From Planctomycetota bacterium (lineage in GTDB: Bacteria > Planctomycetota > Phycisphaerae > Tepidisphaerales > Tepidisphaeraceae), in contig JBCDCH010000009.1 of NCBI GenBank assembly GCA_039182125.1, positions 1-64,000 of the forward strand: a stretch of 64,000 nucleotides of DNA. The letters run 5' to 3'. Under the pieces are notes generated by a model. It had not been told where the DNA came from. It worked only from the letters and a program-made list of their open reading frames with translations, and ran no database searches. Shown here in pieces: positions 56,359 through 64,000 of the stretch. The position numbers and the translations under genes are program-made. Numbering within the stretch: the first letter of the stretch is position 1; the number at the start of each line of letters is the position of its first letter.

Positions 56359-57929
56359 CGGTGCCACTCCGAGCAGGTGTTGCAAAGGTTGAGCGTCTCC
56401 CACTCGCCGTCGAGGTGGAGTTCGTGGACATGTTGCTGGGCCGACCAGAGGTCCGCGATCGTTTGGTTGTGCGTCGAGCCGATCGGATGCAGTGCGCGAA
56501 TGTCTTCCTCGCAGCGCACGACCTGACCGTCGCTGAGGATCGTCATGCGCCCGCCGAGCCGACGGCATGGAACACGCTTGGGCGGCTTCATCTCGGTGAC
56601 GCTGAGATTGACCAGCTGCCCCGCCGCCGAACTCGGGCCGTCGATGACGGCGCTGCCAAGCGTGCCGAGCCATTGGTCGTACCACGCCTCCATCTCGTCC
56701 ATGTTCTCGCGGAGCTTGACGAGCTTGGGAACGACCAAGGGAGTGCCGCGCTTGGCCTCGCTGCGGGCTAGTACGAGTCGGCCGAGATTTTGCAACGCCT
56801 CGGCCATTCGGGGCACGCCCATGATCGCGGCGTAGGTTTCGTGTCGCATCGCCGGGAGGTTGACCGTCACGACGTCGACCTCGGCCAGTAGATCAAGAAC
56901 AATTTCGTCCGGGGGCAACAGGTCGGTCTCGACGTTGAGCGCGATGCCGTGCATGCGGGCGGCGGACAAAATCGCCGGTAGGTACGGGCTGAGCAGCGGA
57001 TCACCGACACCGCCGAGGGTGACGCGGACGTCGCCGACCTCGCCGAGTTGGCGGAAGATGCGGTCGGCCTCGCGGGTGTTCATGTCCGGGCGATCGATCT
57101 CGAACGTGTTGCCCGCCCACCACACCGGCCGTGTGGGGCGCTGGGTGTTGATCTCCAGTGTCACGTCGCGTGGCATCAGCGCGTCCGCGTCGACCTCGGC
57201 GAACGCATCCACCGCGTCGTGGGCGTCGGCCGGGACGTGGGTCAGCTCTTCGAAGCGCCGAACCTGCCGCGGGGAATCGATCAGCAACCGGTCGAACGCT
57301 TGGTGTAACGCAGCGTCGACCTGTACGCCGGCCGTCTTGAACAGCGGATCGACCATCGGCCGGTCGGGCGTGTAGGTCAAATACCGCCCGGGATGTTCGT
57401 CACCGGCCAGGCGTTCGCGAAGGAAGTCACGATCGAACGCGAACCCGCTCAGCCCGGGTAGCGCCGGTGTGAACGACCATTGGTTTTGCTCGGCTTTTTC
57501 GGCGACCCGGCGCAGCAGGGCCGGGTCGAGAACGGCGGCCGCGGGATCAACGAGCAGGCCGATGGGCTGGTCATCGCCGAAGGCCTCCGCGACCGCCGCG
57601 CCGTGCCAGCCTGCGTCGAAACAACTGCTGTTGAGCAAGCCGCCCCGCCAGCCGTCATGCCAGCGGGTCGCCACGGTCAGCGCGTCGAGCCGAGGCATCG
57701 GACGTCGCACACCGACGTTGTGGACAGCGAGCCCAAGTTTCCGGACGGCCGATAGTTGGTCGTCCCAACAGATCACAATAAGGTCGGTGAACCCGGCTTC
57801 GACGAGCCGATCGACCGTCCACGCCAGGACCGGCTTCTCCCGTGCGACCATCTCCGCCGACGATTCGCCGGGCCGCTGGTGAAGCATCGACAGCACGACG
57901 CGGGTGCGGGTCAGGACGTCCGAACTCAC
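56352..57929 (-). CDS. Radical SAM-like/SPASM protein lacking the CxxxCxxC motif, with N-terminal nucleotidyltransferase-like domain
   Basis: A 525-residue protein. Residues 1-240 resemble a GT-A/nucleotidyltransferase fold (VVLSMLHQRPGESSAEMV, PVLAWTVDRLVEAGFTDLIV). Residues about 257-440 follow the radical SAM barrel, starting LEINTQRPTRPVWWAGN where a real enzyme has CxxxCxxC; all three Cys are absent. The C-terminal SPASM-like region (about 445-520) keeps its Cys (VPCRRLGGRMTILSDG, QVVRCEEDI, LCNTCSEW). It resembles spirochaete spiro-SPASM proteins as I remember them. It sits between Maf and NeuA, overlapping both, so a role in glycan assembly or flagellin modification is inferred. Confidence 0.75.
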   Translation of the reverse strand: MSSDVLTRTRVVLSMLHQRPGESSAEMVAREKPVLAWTVDRLVEAGFTDLIVICWDDQLSAVRKLGLAVHNVGVRRPMPRLDALTVATRWHDGWRGGLLNSSCFDAGWHGAAVAEAFGDDQPIGLLVDPAAAVLDPALLRRVAEKAEQNQWSFTPALPGLSGFAFDRDFLRERLAGDEHPGRYLTYTPDRPMVDPLFKTAGVQVDAALHQAFDRLLIDSPRQVRRFEELTHVPADAHDAVDAFAEVDADALMPRDVTLEINTQRPTRPVWWAGNTFEIDRPDMNTREADRIFRQLGEVGDVRVTLGGVGDPLLSPYLPAILSAARMHGIALNVETDLLPPDEIVLDLLAEVDVVTVNLPAMRHETYAAIMGVPRMAEALQNLGRLVLARSEAKRGTPLVVPKLVKLRENMDEMEAWYDQWLGTLGSAVIDGPSSAAGQLVNLSVTEMKPPKRVPCRRLGGRMTILSDGQVVRCEEDIRALHPIGSTHNQTIADLWSAQQHVHELHLDGEWETLNLCNTCSEWHRW

Positions 57930-59842
57930 GCGGCCTCCCGTGCTTCACCGCCCAGTTCGTCGGCCACGCCGTCGAGGAGCTCGCCCAGTTCCAACGCGGC
58001 GCCACGGATGTTTTCGACGTGGCTCAGATCACGCTCGACCTGGCGACGTTGCCGCTCGACCGGGTCGAGTTTGACCGCGTTGATTCGCCAATCTTCGAGC
58101 ACACGGGTGCATTCGTCTTTCTGGATCATCGTCGTGATCAGTTCGTAGGCGACGCCGTTTCTGGATAGCTCTGCGCGGATCGGGTCGATCTCGGCGATGA
58201 GCCGGTTCATTCGACGTTGATCATCCGTGCTTGCGATCATGAGGCGTAGCTTGGCGAGAATGCGTTCGCAGCAGTCGGCGATGTTGCCGCATTCGGTGAC
58301 GCGATCACGGATGGCCCGGCGGGCGTGGGGAATCGCGTCGGTGCGTGGTGAAAGGTTGGGGTCGGCCTTCGGTAGCGGCTTGGTGCAGTACTTCGTCAGT
58401 GCTTCCGCGAGAGGCATCGGCGTCGTGAACCGCTTGGCGACGCCGCCTTCGGTTGCGTCGACGATCGTCGCGCGGCACTCGGCGAAGTCGGCCTCGAACT
58501 GTTGCAGATACGTGATCATCCGCGGCTCGGTGTAGATCGGTCGGCCGTGAACGTCGACGGTCTTGCGCAGGATCGCGCGGTCACGGACGATGCGCTCCCA
58601 CTGACGCATCTCGACCGACGCAAACCGGCCGAGTTCGGAGTTCCACACGGACTCGTGTGCCGTGCCCGGCAGGTAATAGATCCCGTCGGAAAAGCCCAGG
58701 TCTTGTCCGACCATGATGATCGGGTCGCAGCCAAGGTGAACCGCGAGATGGAAGGCGAGGTGCGCAACGGTCGAACGCTGCGGCACGGCGGAGCGCTCGC
58801 GCAAGCCGCTGCCTGTGAGCACCTGCTCGGCCCAGGTGTTACCGTTGAGGGAGATGCTGCCCGGGTGCAGTTGCGGGATGCGCGGCGAGATTTTCGGCTC
58901 GGCGACGAGGTGCGTCGAGAGCGTCGGCGGCAACTCCTCGAAGAACTGCTTGCACGCTTCGTGGTAGTCGAGCGAGGTGACGTAGTCTGGCGTGACGCCC
59001 ATCTCGATCATCGGCTTGAGCGCGGTCTGCACGGCGATGAGGACGGCCTTGCCCTGCGCGTCCTTGAGCAGGTGCTTGTTCTTCCGCAGCGACGGGCCGG
59101 CGGAGATGAGGATCGCGGGCTGGCCCTTGTGGAGGCCGGCGAGCGGCTCCATGCCCGGGCCGGTGATGTAGTTCTTGAGGTGCCCGACCGTGTTGCGCGC
59201 CGTGACACGGCTGAGCGTCTTGGCCGTCATCACCTGGGTCTTGACGTGGGTGAGGTGCTTCTCGGTCCAGCGGGCGACGTGGAGGAAGATGTCGGGGTGT
59301 CGGCGGAGACTCGGTGCGTGGGAGATGGTCGCCGAGCCGATGCCGGGCGCGGTGCTCCAGGGGCGCAGTGCCGAGAGCAGGTCGTCCTCGTCGTTGCCAA
59401 AGCGGATCGAGAGCTTGCCGCTGCCGAGTTCTTCGGCGAAGTCGTGCAGCGTGAACGCGGTGGCGATGAGCCTGGGGTCGGGCTCGACGACGAGCAGCTT
59501 CGCATCATCGGCGAGCCGTTCGATCGCGGCGACGACGTGGTGCATGAGCCCGCCGCCGTAGATGCAACCGCACAACGCCTGCTCAGGGTCGAACTCCTCG
59601 GCGAGGCGCTTCGCTTCGGCGAGCGGACGCCGACGAGAGTGGAGCGGCTGGCTGTCGACTTCGACCGTGAAGCCGCCGTCGGGCGTCGCTTCGATCGGGT
59701 ACGGTTCGTCGGCGACGGCGTCGATCGGCTCGGCGGTCTTGGGGTCGCGTGACCAGAGCGCGGCGAGGTTTTTGCGCAGCAGATCGCTTTCGCAGGGCGC
59801 GAAAGTGCATCGTCGAGATGAGCCGCGCGTGAGGGTGAGCAT
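57926..59842 (-). CDS. Maf-type motility accessory factor / flagellin nonulosonate transferase (DUF115)
   Basis: A 638-residue DUF115/MptE-like protein of the Maf family, which transfers nonulosonic acids to flagellin Ser/Thr in Campylobacter, Aeromonas and relatives. Central domain (about 215-420) shows GQPAILISAGPSLRKNKHLL, VLIAVQTALKPMIEMGVTPD and IIMVGQDLGFSDGIYYLPG. The N-terminal domain (about 80-190) is Rossmann-like (CIYGGGLMHHVV, LLVVEPDP). The C-terminal helical region is predicted to aid binding. It is the first gene of the operon, overlapping the SPASM gene by 4 bp (ATGA). It implies glycosylated flagella; no flagellar gene is in the window. Confidence 0.85.
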   Translation of the reverse strand: MLTLTRGSSRRCTFAPCESDLLRKNLAALWSRDPKTAEPIDAVADEPYPIEATPDGGFTVEVDSQPLHSRRRPLAEAKRLAEEFDPEQALCGCIYGGGLMHHVVAAIERLADDAKLLVVEPDPRLIATAFTLHDFAEELGSGKLSIRFGNDEDDLLSALRPWSTAPGIGSATISHAPSLRRHPDIFLHVARWTEKHLTHVKTQVMTAKTLSRVTARNTVGHLKNYITGPGMEPLAGLHKGQPAILISAGPSLRKNKHLLKDAQGKAVLIAVQTALKPMIEMGVTPDYVTSLDYHEACKQFFEELPPTLSTHLVAEPKISPRIPQLHPGSISLNGNTWAEQVLTGSGLRERSAVPQRSTVAHLAFHLAVHLGCDPIIMVGQDLGFSDGIYYLPGTAHESVWNSELGRFASVEMRQWERIVRDRAILRKTVDVHGRPIYTEPRMITYLQQFEADFAECRATIVDATEGGVAKRFTTPMPLAEALTKYCTKPLPKADPNLSPRTDAIPHARRAIRDRVTECGNIADCCERILAKLRLMIASTDDQRRMNRLIAEIDPIRAELSRNGVAYELITTMIQKDECTRVLEDWRINAVKLDPVERQRRQVERDLSHVENIRGAALELGELLDGVADELGGEAREAA

Positions 59843-59910
59843 GGCCGACGGGATTCCTCGTGGAGTTATCGGACACCTCGCCCCGAAGGCTGCAAAGATT
59901 GGAGCACGCC

Positions 59911-60489
59911 ATGCAAGACTTGATCATGAGCCCGCCGTTTTGGATTCCCGCGTTGCTGGTCTTCGCCGGGTTGCTGGTGGCCCTCGTGCTGCGGAGCGTG
60001 GCGAAGGTGCCGGCGATCGGCCTGAGCGTGGCGGCGGTCGGGCTGCTCTGGTTTGGGGTCGACCTCGTAACCGAGACCAACCGTGAGGAGGCGCTGCGGC
60101 GGACAAGCACGATCATCAACGCCGCGGCCGACCGTGACTGGGAGGCGTTCGGCGATGCGATGGACGGCAACACCCGCCTACCCGGCCGATACGCCAATCG
60201 CGATCAGTTCCTCGCCGGCGCCGAGGCGACGATCGAGACCATCGACCTGAAGTCCGTGTTCATCCGCTCGCGCCAGGTCGGCGAGCTTGATGGCGTCATC
60301 GACGTCGACACCGTCGTGCTCAGCGTGCAGGCCGCCACGCACGACCGGCCGGAGAAAACCACCTGGCGGTTCCGCTACGTCGAGACCGACGATGGGCTCG
60401 TGCTCGACCTGATCCAGCCGTTGGAAGTCCGCGGGCAGGATGTCTCGATCGTCATGGACGCGATCAGTCGGTTCACCGGCAACAACTGA
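59911..60489 (+). CDS. Hypothetical membrane-anchored protein
   Basis: A 192-residue protein with two hydrophobic segments near the N-terminus (about 8-27 and 33-52). A soluble domain follows, containing NREEALRRTSTIINAAADRD and YANRDQFLAGAEATIETIDL. The fold resembles a SnoaL/NTF2-like cone, but I cannot confirm it. A Shine-Dalgarno (GGAG) precedes the ATG at 59911. It is upstream of trkH by 29 bp, so it may share that transcript. Confidence 0.6.
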   Translation: MQDLIMSPPFWIPALLVFAGLLVALVLRSVAKVPAIGLSVAAVGLLWFGVDLVTETNREEALRRTSTIINAAADRDWEAFGDAMDGNTRLPGRYANRDQFLAGAEATIETIDLKSVFIRSRQVGELDGVIDVDTVVLSVQAATHDRPEKTTWRFRYVETDDGLVLDLIQPLEVRGQDVSIVMDAISRFTGNN

Positions 60490-60518
60490 CGCCCGTCTCG
60501 GCTACACTGCCGCCACAG

Positions 60519-61970
60519 GTGGCGACCGCTCCGGACGATTCTCAACCCAAACGCGGATGGCTTCGCTTCGGGCGCGACCCCGACGGCGCGCCGCTGACAT
60601 GGCGTGATATTCGGAGCGGGATCAACGAGTGGGTCCGCGATCGATCGGCGGCGCAGCTTTTCACCGGCAGCTTCTTCCTTCTCGTCGTGCTCGGCACGCT
60701 CGCGCTGTGGGGGCTGCCGGGGCTGTACACGGGCGAGGATCTCGGCTTCGTCGACTCGCTGTTCATGTCGACCAGCGCGGTCTGCGTCACCGGGCTGAGT
60801 GTGTCGGACCTGGAGACGCAGTTCACGTTCTTCGGGCAGGTCGTGATGCTGACGCTGATCCAGATCGGCGGGCTGGGGATCATCGCGTTCGCGAGTCTGA
60901 TCATCCTCGCGCTGGGCAGACGGCTGACACTCGACGCACGCGACTCGGCCGGGTCGGAGCTGGTCGACCTGCCCAACGTCACGCCGAGGCAGCTGGTCTT
61001 CGGCATTTTCCTCTACGCGTTCAGCTTCGAGTTCATCACCGCCGTCGGATTGTTCTTGCTGTGGCGTGAGGATCTCGGCGTGGGCGAGGCGCTTTGGTCA
61101 TCGATCTTCCACGCGGTCAGCGGCTTCTGCCAGGCCGGCTTCTCGATCAACTCCGACTCGCTCATGGGCTGGAACGACTCGCCGATGACGCTGATCGTTG
61201 CAGGGTTGCCGGTGCTGGTGGGTGGACTGGGCTTTCTGACCATCGAGGACATCCGTCGGCGGGTCTTCTGGAAACGCCATCGACTCGCGCTACACACCAA
61301 GGTCGTGGTGACCGCGACGATCGCCCTGTTCCTGCTTGGCATGGGCGTGTTCCTGATCTTCGAATGGGACGGCGTGCTCAGCGGGATGTCGCTGGCGGAC
61401 CACCTCGCCAACGCGGGGTTCATGTCGGTCTCGGCACGCAGCGTCGGCTTCAACAGCATCGACCACGCCCAGGCGAGCTACGGGACCAACTTCTTCACCG
61501 TCATCCTGATGTTCATCGGCGGCGGACCCGGCGGCACCGCGGGCGGGATCAAGATCACCACCTTCGCGGTCATCGGCTTGCTCGCGTGGAGTCGGCTGCG
61601 CGGGCGGCAGCATGTGACCGTCTTCAACCGCACCATCCCCGACGAAACCATCCAGCGTGCGACCGGTCTTGTCATGGCGTTCGGCACCGTCACGATCGTG
61701 TGCCTGCTCGTGCTCACGCGGACCGAGGATTTCTCGGTGCCGGGGCACACGTTCCTCGCTTACCTCTTCGAAGTCGTGAGCGCGCTGGGCAACGTCGGGC
61801 TCGGCATGGGCGTGACCGGCGATCTGTCGACCACGGGCAAGCTGGTGATCATCGTCGCGATGTTCGCAGGTCGGGTCGGGCCGATCACGCTCATCAGTAT
61901 CTTCGCCCATCGCAACGGACGCCGGCGTGACAGGTTCCGCTACGCCAACGGGGAAGTCATCCTCGGCTAG
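60519..61970 (+). CDS. trkH: Potassium uptake protein, TrkH/KtrB family
   Basis: A 483-residue K+ channel-like transporter with four M1-P-M2 repeats. Filter regions are visible: TSAVCVTGLSV, AVSGFCQAGFSINSD, SARSVGFNSID and EVVSALGNVGLGMGV, each with its conserved Gly. The gating loop sits in GGGPGGTAGGIKITTF. The cytosolic N-terminus is basic. The start is GTG 60519 after a TACACT hexamer 10 nt upstream. It is paired with the regulatory TrkA gene 9 bp downstream. Confidence 0.94.
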   Translation: MATAPDDSQPKRGWLRFGRDPDGAPLTWRDIRSGINEWVRDRSAAQLFTGSFFLLVVLGTLALWGLPGLYTGEDLGFVDSLFMSTSAVCVTGLSVSDLETQFTFFGQVVMLTLIQIGGLGIIAFASLIILALGRRLTLDARDSAGSELVDLPNVTPRQLVFGIFLYAFSFEFITAVGLFLLWREDLGVGEALWSSIFHAVSGFCQAGFSINSDSLMGWNDSPMTLIVAGLPVLVGGLGFLTIEDIRRRVFWKRHRLALHTKVVVTATIALFLLGMGVFLIFEWDGVLSGMSLADHLANAGFMSVSARSVGFNSIDHAQASYGTNFFTVILMFIGGGPGGTAGGIKITTFAVIGLLAWSRLRGRQHVTVFNRTIPDETIQRATGLVMAFGTVTIVCLLVLTRTEDFSVPGHTFLAYLFEVVSALGNVGLGMGVTGDLSTTGKLVIIVAMFAGRVGPITLISIFAHRNGRRRDRFRYANGEVILG

Positions 61971-61979
61971 GACTCAGAC

Positions 61980-62630
61980 ATGAAACGATTCGTCATCATC
62001 GGACTCGGCAACTTCGGCTCGGCAGCCTCCGTCGCGCTCTTCGAACAGGGCCACGAAGTCATCGTCGTCGACACCGACGAGGACACGATCGACCGCGTAG
62101 GCAACACCGTCACCCGTGCCGCCGTCGGCGACGGGCGCGATGTCGAGACGCTCAAGCGTGTCGGCGTCGCCGAGGCGGATGCAGGCGTCATCAGCACCGG
62201 CGATGACATCGCCGCCTCGATCCTCGCCACCCTCGCGCTCAAGGATCTCGGCGTCGAGGAGATCTTCGTCAAGGTCATCAGCCGCGACCACGCGAGGGTC
62301 ATGCAGAAGATCGGTGTCACCGAGACGGTCTTCCCCGAGAAAGACAGTGCCGAGGCGCTCGCCCAGCGGATCACCGGTAAGGCCGTGCTCAACTACGTCA
62401 ACATTGCGCCCAACTTCAGCCTGCAGGAGATGGCCGTCCCCGACCAATGGTGCGGCAAGTCGCTCGCGCAGCTCGACATCCGCCGCGAGTACGGCGTCCT
62501 CGTGGTCGCCCTCCACGACGTGCTGACCGACACCTACAGCGCCCCCGATCCGCAGGCCGTCCTCGAAGACAGCGACACCCTGCTGCTCGCCGGAAACGAC
62601 AAGGACCTTCAGGAACTGGCCGGCCTCTAG
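61980..62630 (+). CDS. trkA: Trk/Ktr potassium uptake regulatory subunit TrkA
   Basis: A 216-residue cytosolic RCK protein gating the TrkH channel. The RCK_N Rossmann domain at 1-130 shows IIGLGNFGSAASVALFEQG and VVDTDED for NAD(H) or nucleotide binding. The RCK_C domain at about 135-215 contains NFSLQEMAVPDQWCGKSLAQL and DSDTLLLAGNDKDL. The length is that of a single KtrA-type RCK. The ATG is 9 bp after the trkH stop. The stop overlaps the convergent ABC-permease stop by 4 bp. Confidence 0.94.
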   Translation: MKRFVIIGLGNFGSAASVALFEQGHEVIVVDTDEDTIDRVGNTVTRAAVGDGRDVETLKRVGVAEADAGVISTGDDIAASILATLALKDLGVEEIFVKVISRDHARVMQKIGVTETVFPEKDSAEALAQRITGKAVLNYVNIAPNFSLQEMAVPDQWCGKSLAQLDIRREYGVLVVALHDVLTDTYSAPDPQAVLEDSDTLLLAGNDKDLQELAGL

Positions 62631-63808
62631 CCCTTCACCGCACCGGCGGTGAGGCCCGCGATGAACTCCTTCTGGAGCATCAGGAACAGCACGAGCACGG
62701 GAAGGATGGCGACGAGGGTGCCGGCCATGATCAGGCCGTAGTCGATGCCGTAGATGCCACGAAGCTGGTTGATCGCGACCGAGAGCGGGAACTTCTCGGG
62801 CGATTGCAACACGATCTGCGGGCCGATGAAGTTGTTCCAAGTACCCAGGAACGTGATCAGCAGGTAGGCACCGACCATCGGACGCACCAGCGGCAGCACC
62901 ATCTCGAAGAACATGCGAATCTCGCCGCAGCCGTCGATGCGTGATGACTCGAGCATCTCGTTGGGCACGCCGTTGATCATGGCCTGACGGAAGAGAAAGA
63001 CGCCAAAGGCGGGCGCGGCGGCGGGGATGATCAGCCCCGCGTAGCTGTCGAGCAGTCCGAGCCAATAGAGCAGTTGGTACGCCGGTGCCAGCAACAGCGC
63101 GCCGGGAATGACCAGGGCCGCAAGAACCAATGCGAGGAAGAACGCCTTGCCGCGGAAGTGGTGTTTGGCCAATGCATAGCCGCCCATCGCCGCGCCAAGC
63201 GTCGAGAAGACGGAGGTGACCGACGCGAGGAAAAAGCTGTTAAGCACGGCCCGGCCGAAGTTGATGTCACCGCCGAAAAGCCGACCGAAATTGCCGAGGG
63301 ACAAGAGTCCCCACGCGACGCCAAAGATGCCGCCCGGGTTGCCGTCGGTGATTTCGTAGGTCGTGTTCGGCGCGCCCGGCAGTCGGGCCGAGCCGATCGC
63401 TTGGTTGAGGCCGGGAATGCTCTCCAACTCCGGATCATCGAACGTCGCGAGAGGTGGAACGCTGATCACCTCGTCGAAGTCCGCCGCGTTGGCGGGCTCG
63501 GCTTCCGATGGGTTGTACCGGATGAGTACGTCCAGCACCGTGCCGTCACCGCGAGTGACTTCGATCGGGAAATCGGCGGACTCCACACCATCGAGGTGTG
63601 TCGGATCCGACAGGCTGATCTCGCCAGTGGTCGTCTCGACCGCGAACAGCCCCACCCGTGGCAGGAACTGACCGGTAAAGAACACGTCCTTTTCCTTGAG
63701 CGACGACGCGACGAGGTAAAAGAAAGGTACCAGCGTCAACACCGCGACGGGGATGAGCAGGAAGTGGGCGACGAAGTTGAAGCGCTTGTCGCGCTGGCGC
63801 TCTGACAT
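62627..63808 (-). CDS. Sugar ABC transporter permease, MalG type, with enlarged first loop
   Basis: A 393-residue inner-membrane permease of the carbohydrate CUT1 type. The first membrane helix is at about 12-35 and the rest start near 195. The EAA-type cytoplasmic loop for ATPase contact is MFFEMVLPLVRPMVGAYLL. Between helix 1 and 2 is an extracytoplasmic segment of about 130 residues (about 50-175), far longer than in MalG-like proteins of about 280 residues. It is 3 bp downstream of the partial permease gene, its probable partner. Confidence 0.88.
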   Translation of the reverse strand: MSERQRDKRFNFVAHFLLIPVAVLTLVPFFYLVASSLKEKDVFFTGQFLPRVGLFAVETTTGEISLSDPTHLDGVESADFPIEVTRGDGTVLDVLIRYNPSEAEPANAADFDEVISVPPLATFDDPELESIPGLNQAIGSARLPGAPNTTYEITDGNPGGIFGVAWGLLSLGNFGRLFGGDINFGRAVLNSFFLASVTSVFSTLGAAMGGYALAKHHFRGKAFFLALVLAALVIPGALLLAPAYQLLYWLGLLDSYAGLIIPAAAPAFGVFLFRQAMINGVPNEMLESSRIDGCGEIRMFFEMVLPLVRPMVGAYLLITFLGTWNNFIGPQIVLQSPEKFPLSVAINQLRGIYGIDYGLIMAGTLVAILPVLVLFLMLQKEFIAGLTAGAVKG

Positions 63809-63811
63809 GAC

Positions 63812-64000
63812 TTATTCGGTCCTCTTGGCGATGGCGCGTTGAACGATGGCGAAGGCAATGAGGATCAGCGCGAGCGTCCAGCCGATCGCGCTGGCGTAGC
63901 CGAGGTCGCCGGTGTCGAAGCCGGTTTGGTAGAGGTACATGACGACGGTGAGCCCGGCGTTCTCCGGGCCCGGGCCGTTACCAAGTAGCAGGTATGGCAA
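63812..64000 (-). CDS. Sugar ABC transporter permease, MalF/UgpA type (C-terminal end; cut by window)
   Basis: The last 62 or more codons of a second sugar permease; the upstream part lies beyond the window. The sequence GNGPGPENAGLTVVMYLYQTGF followed by LGYASAIGWTLALILIAFAIVQR matches the end of CUT1 MalF-like proteins, with the final membrane helix. Its stop is 3 bp before the ATG of the MalG-type gene. The binding protein and ATPase are presumably further out. Confidence 0.75.
   Translation of the reverse strand: MPYLLLGNGPGPENAGLTVVMYLYQTGFDTGDLGYASAIGWTLALILIAFAIVQRAIAKRTE

Noticed and set aside
58502-59752. 416-codon frame opposite the Maf gene
   Set aside because: The Maf gene shows DUF115 motifs; the antisense has none.

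Overview
The window is GC-rich, dense bacterial chromosome, with genes on both strands and many 1-17 bp overlaps. It looks like a planctomycete, most likely of the Phycisphaerae type. The evidence is an N-terminal LEPR-XLL-type signature (CEVLEDRRLLAA) joined to dockerin-like repeats, a large prepilin-type protein, DUF3467 and PilZ proteins, an LpxL-type acyltransferase (so an outer membrane), and a Maf/nonulosonic-acid set that implies glycosylated flagella. There is no rRNA, CRISPR array or recognisable insertion sequence. One tRNA (Arg-CCU) is present. The lineage is inferred from gene content only.

Layout. 1-9.3 kb: the 3' part of gltB, a metal-ligand-less metallo-beta-lactamase-fold protein, a zinc-protease lipoprotein, acylphosphatase, an LpxL-like acyltransferase, a GYF protein, a membrane-tethered degenerate PilB/GspE-like protein overlapping a CvpA-like protein, and an AcpS-O-acetyltransferase fusion. 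9.3-20.7 kb is housekeeping: parvulin, aminotransferase, infC with its terminator, M50 protease, trxB-rnpA-(small membrane gene)-yidD, an M42-like peptidase, an SPOR-like protein, lon and Hsp20. 20.7-23.4 kb: an ECF sigma factor, rlmN and a prepilin-type protein. 23.4-26.6 kb is a lower-GC islet with a lipoprotein gene and a large LEPR-XLL/dockerin/FnIII/hydrolase gene broken by four 1-nt shifts and one TGA. 26.6-38.9 kb: DUF3465 protein, MsrA, FCY1-like cytosine deaminase, a cysteine-desulfurase-like enzyme, a CPBP protease, DUF3467, a GlcD-like oxidase, MOSC, PilZ, two oxidoreductases, tRNA-Arg and rpiA. 38.9-47.2 kb: a ketoacyl synthase, an RND pump with its adaptor, ComB, a phosphatase-superfamily enzyme and a zinc-ribbon protein. 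47.3-53.2 kb: an NtrC-type regulator divergent from a histidine kinase with a c-type heme motif, then a GH10 xylanase and an HDOD protein. 53.5-59.8 kb: a five-gene operon (Maf glycosyltransferase, a radical-SAM/SPASM-like protein without cluster cysteines, NeuA, NeuB, NeuC). 59.9-64 kb: TrkH/TrkA potassium uptake and two sugar ABC permeases, the last cut by the window edge.

The genes form short operons of two to five members. First genes of many units have a -10-like hexamer (TATGAT, TACGAT, TACACT and similar) only 5-8 nt before the start codon and no Shine-Dalgarno sequence, which points to leaderless transcripts. The most distinctive content is the Maf-SPASM-NeuABC operon, the AcpS fusion, the family members that have lost their catalytic residues, and the broken LEPR-XLL gene.
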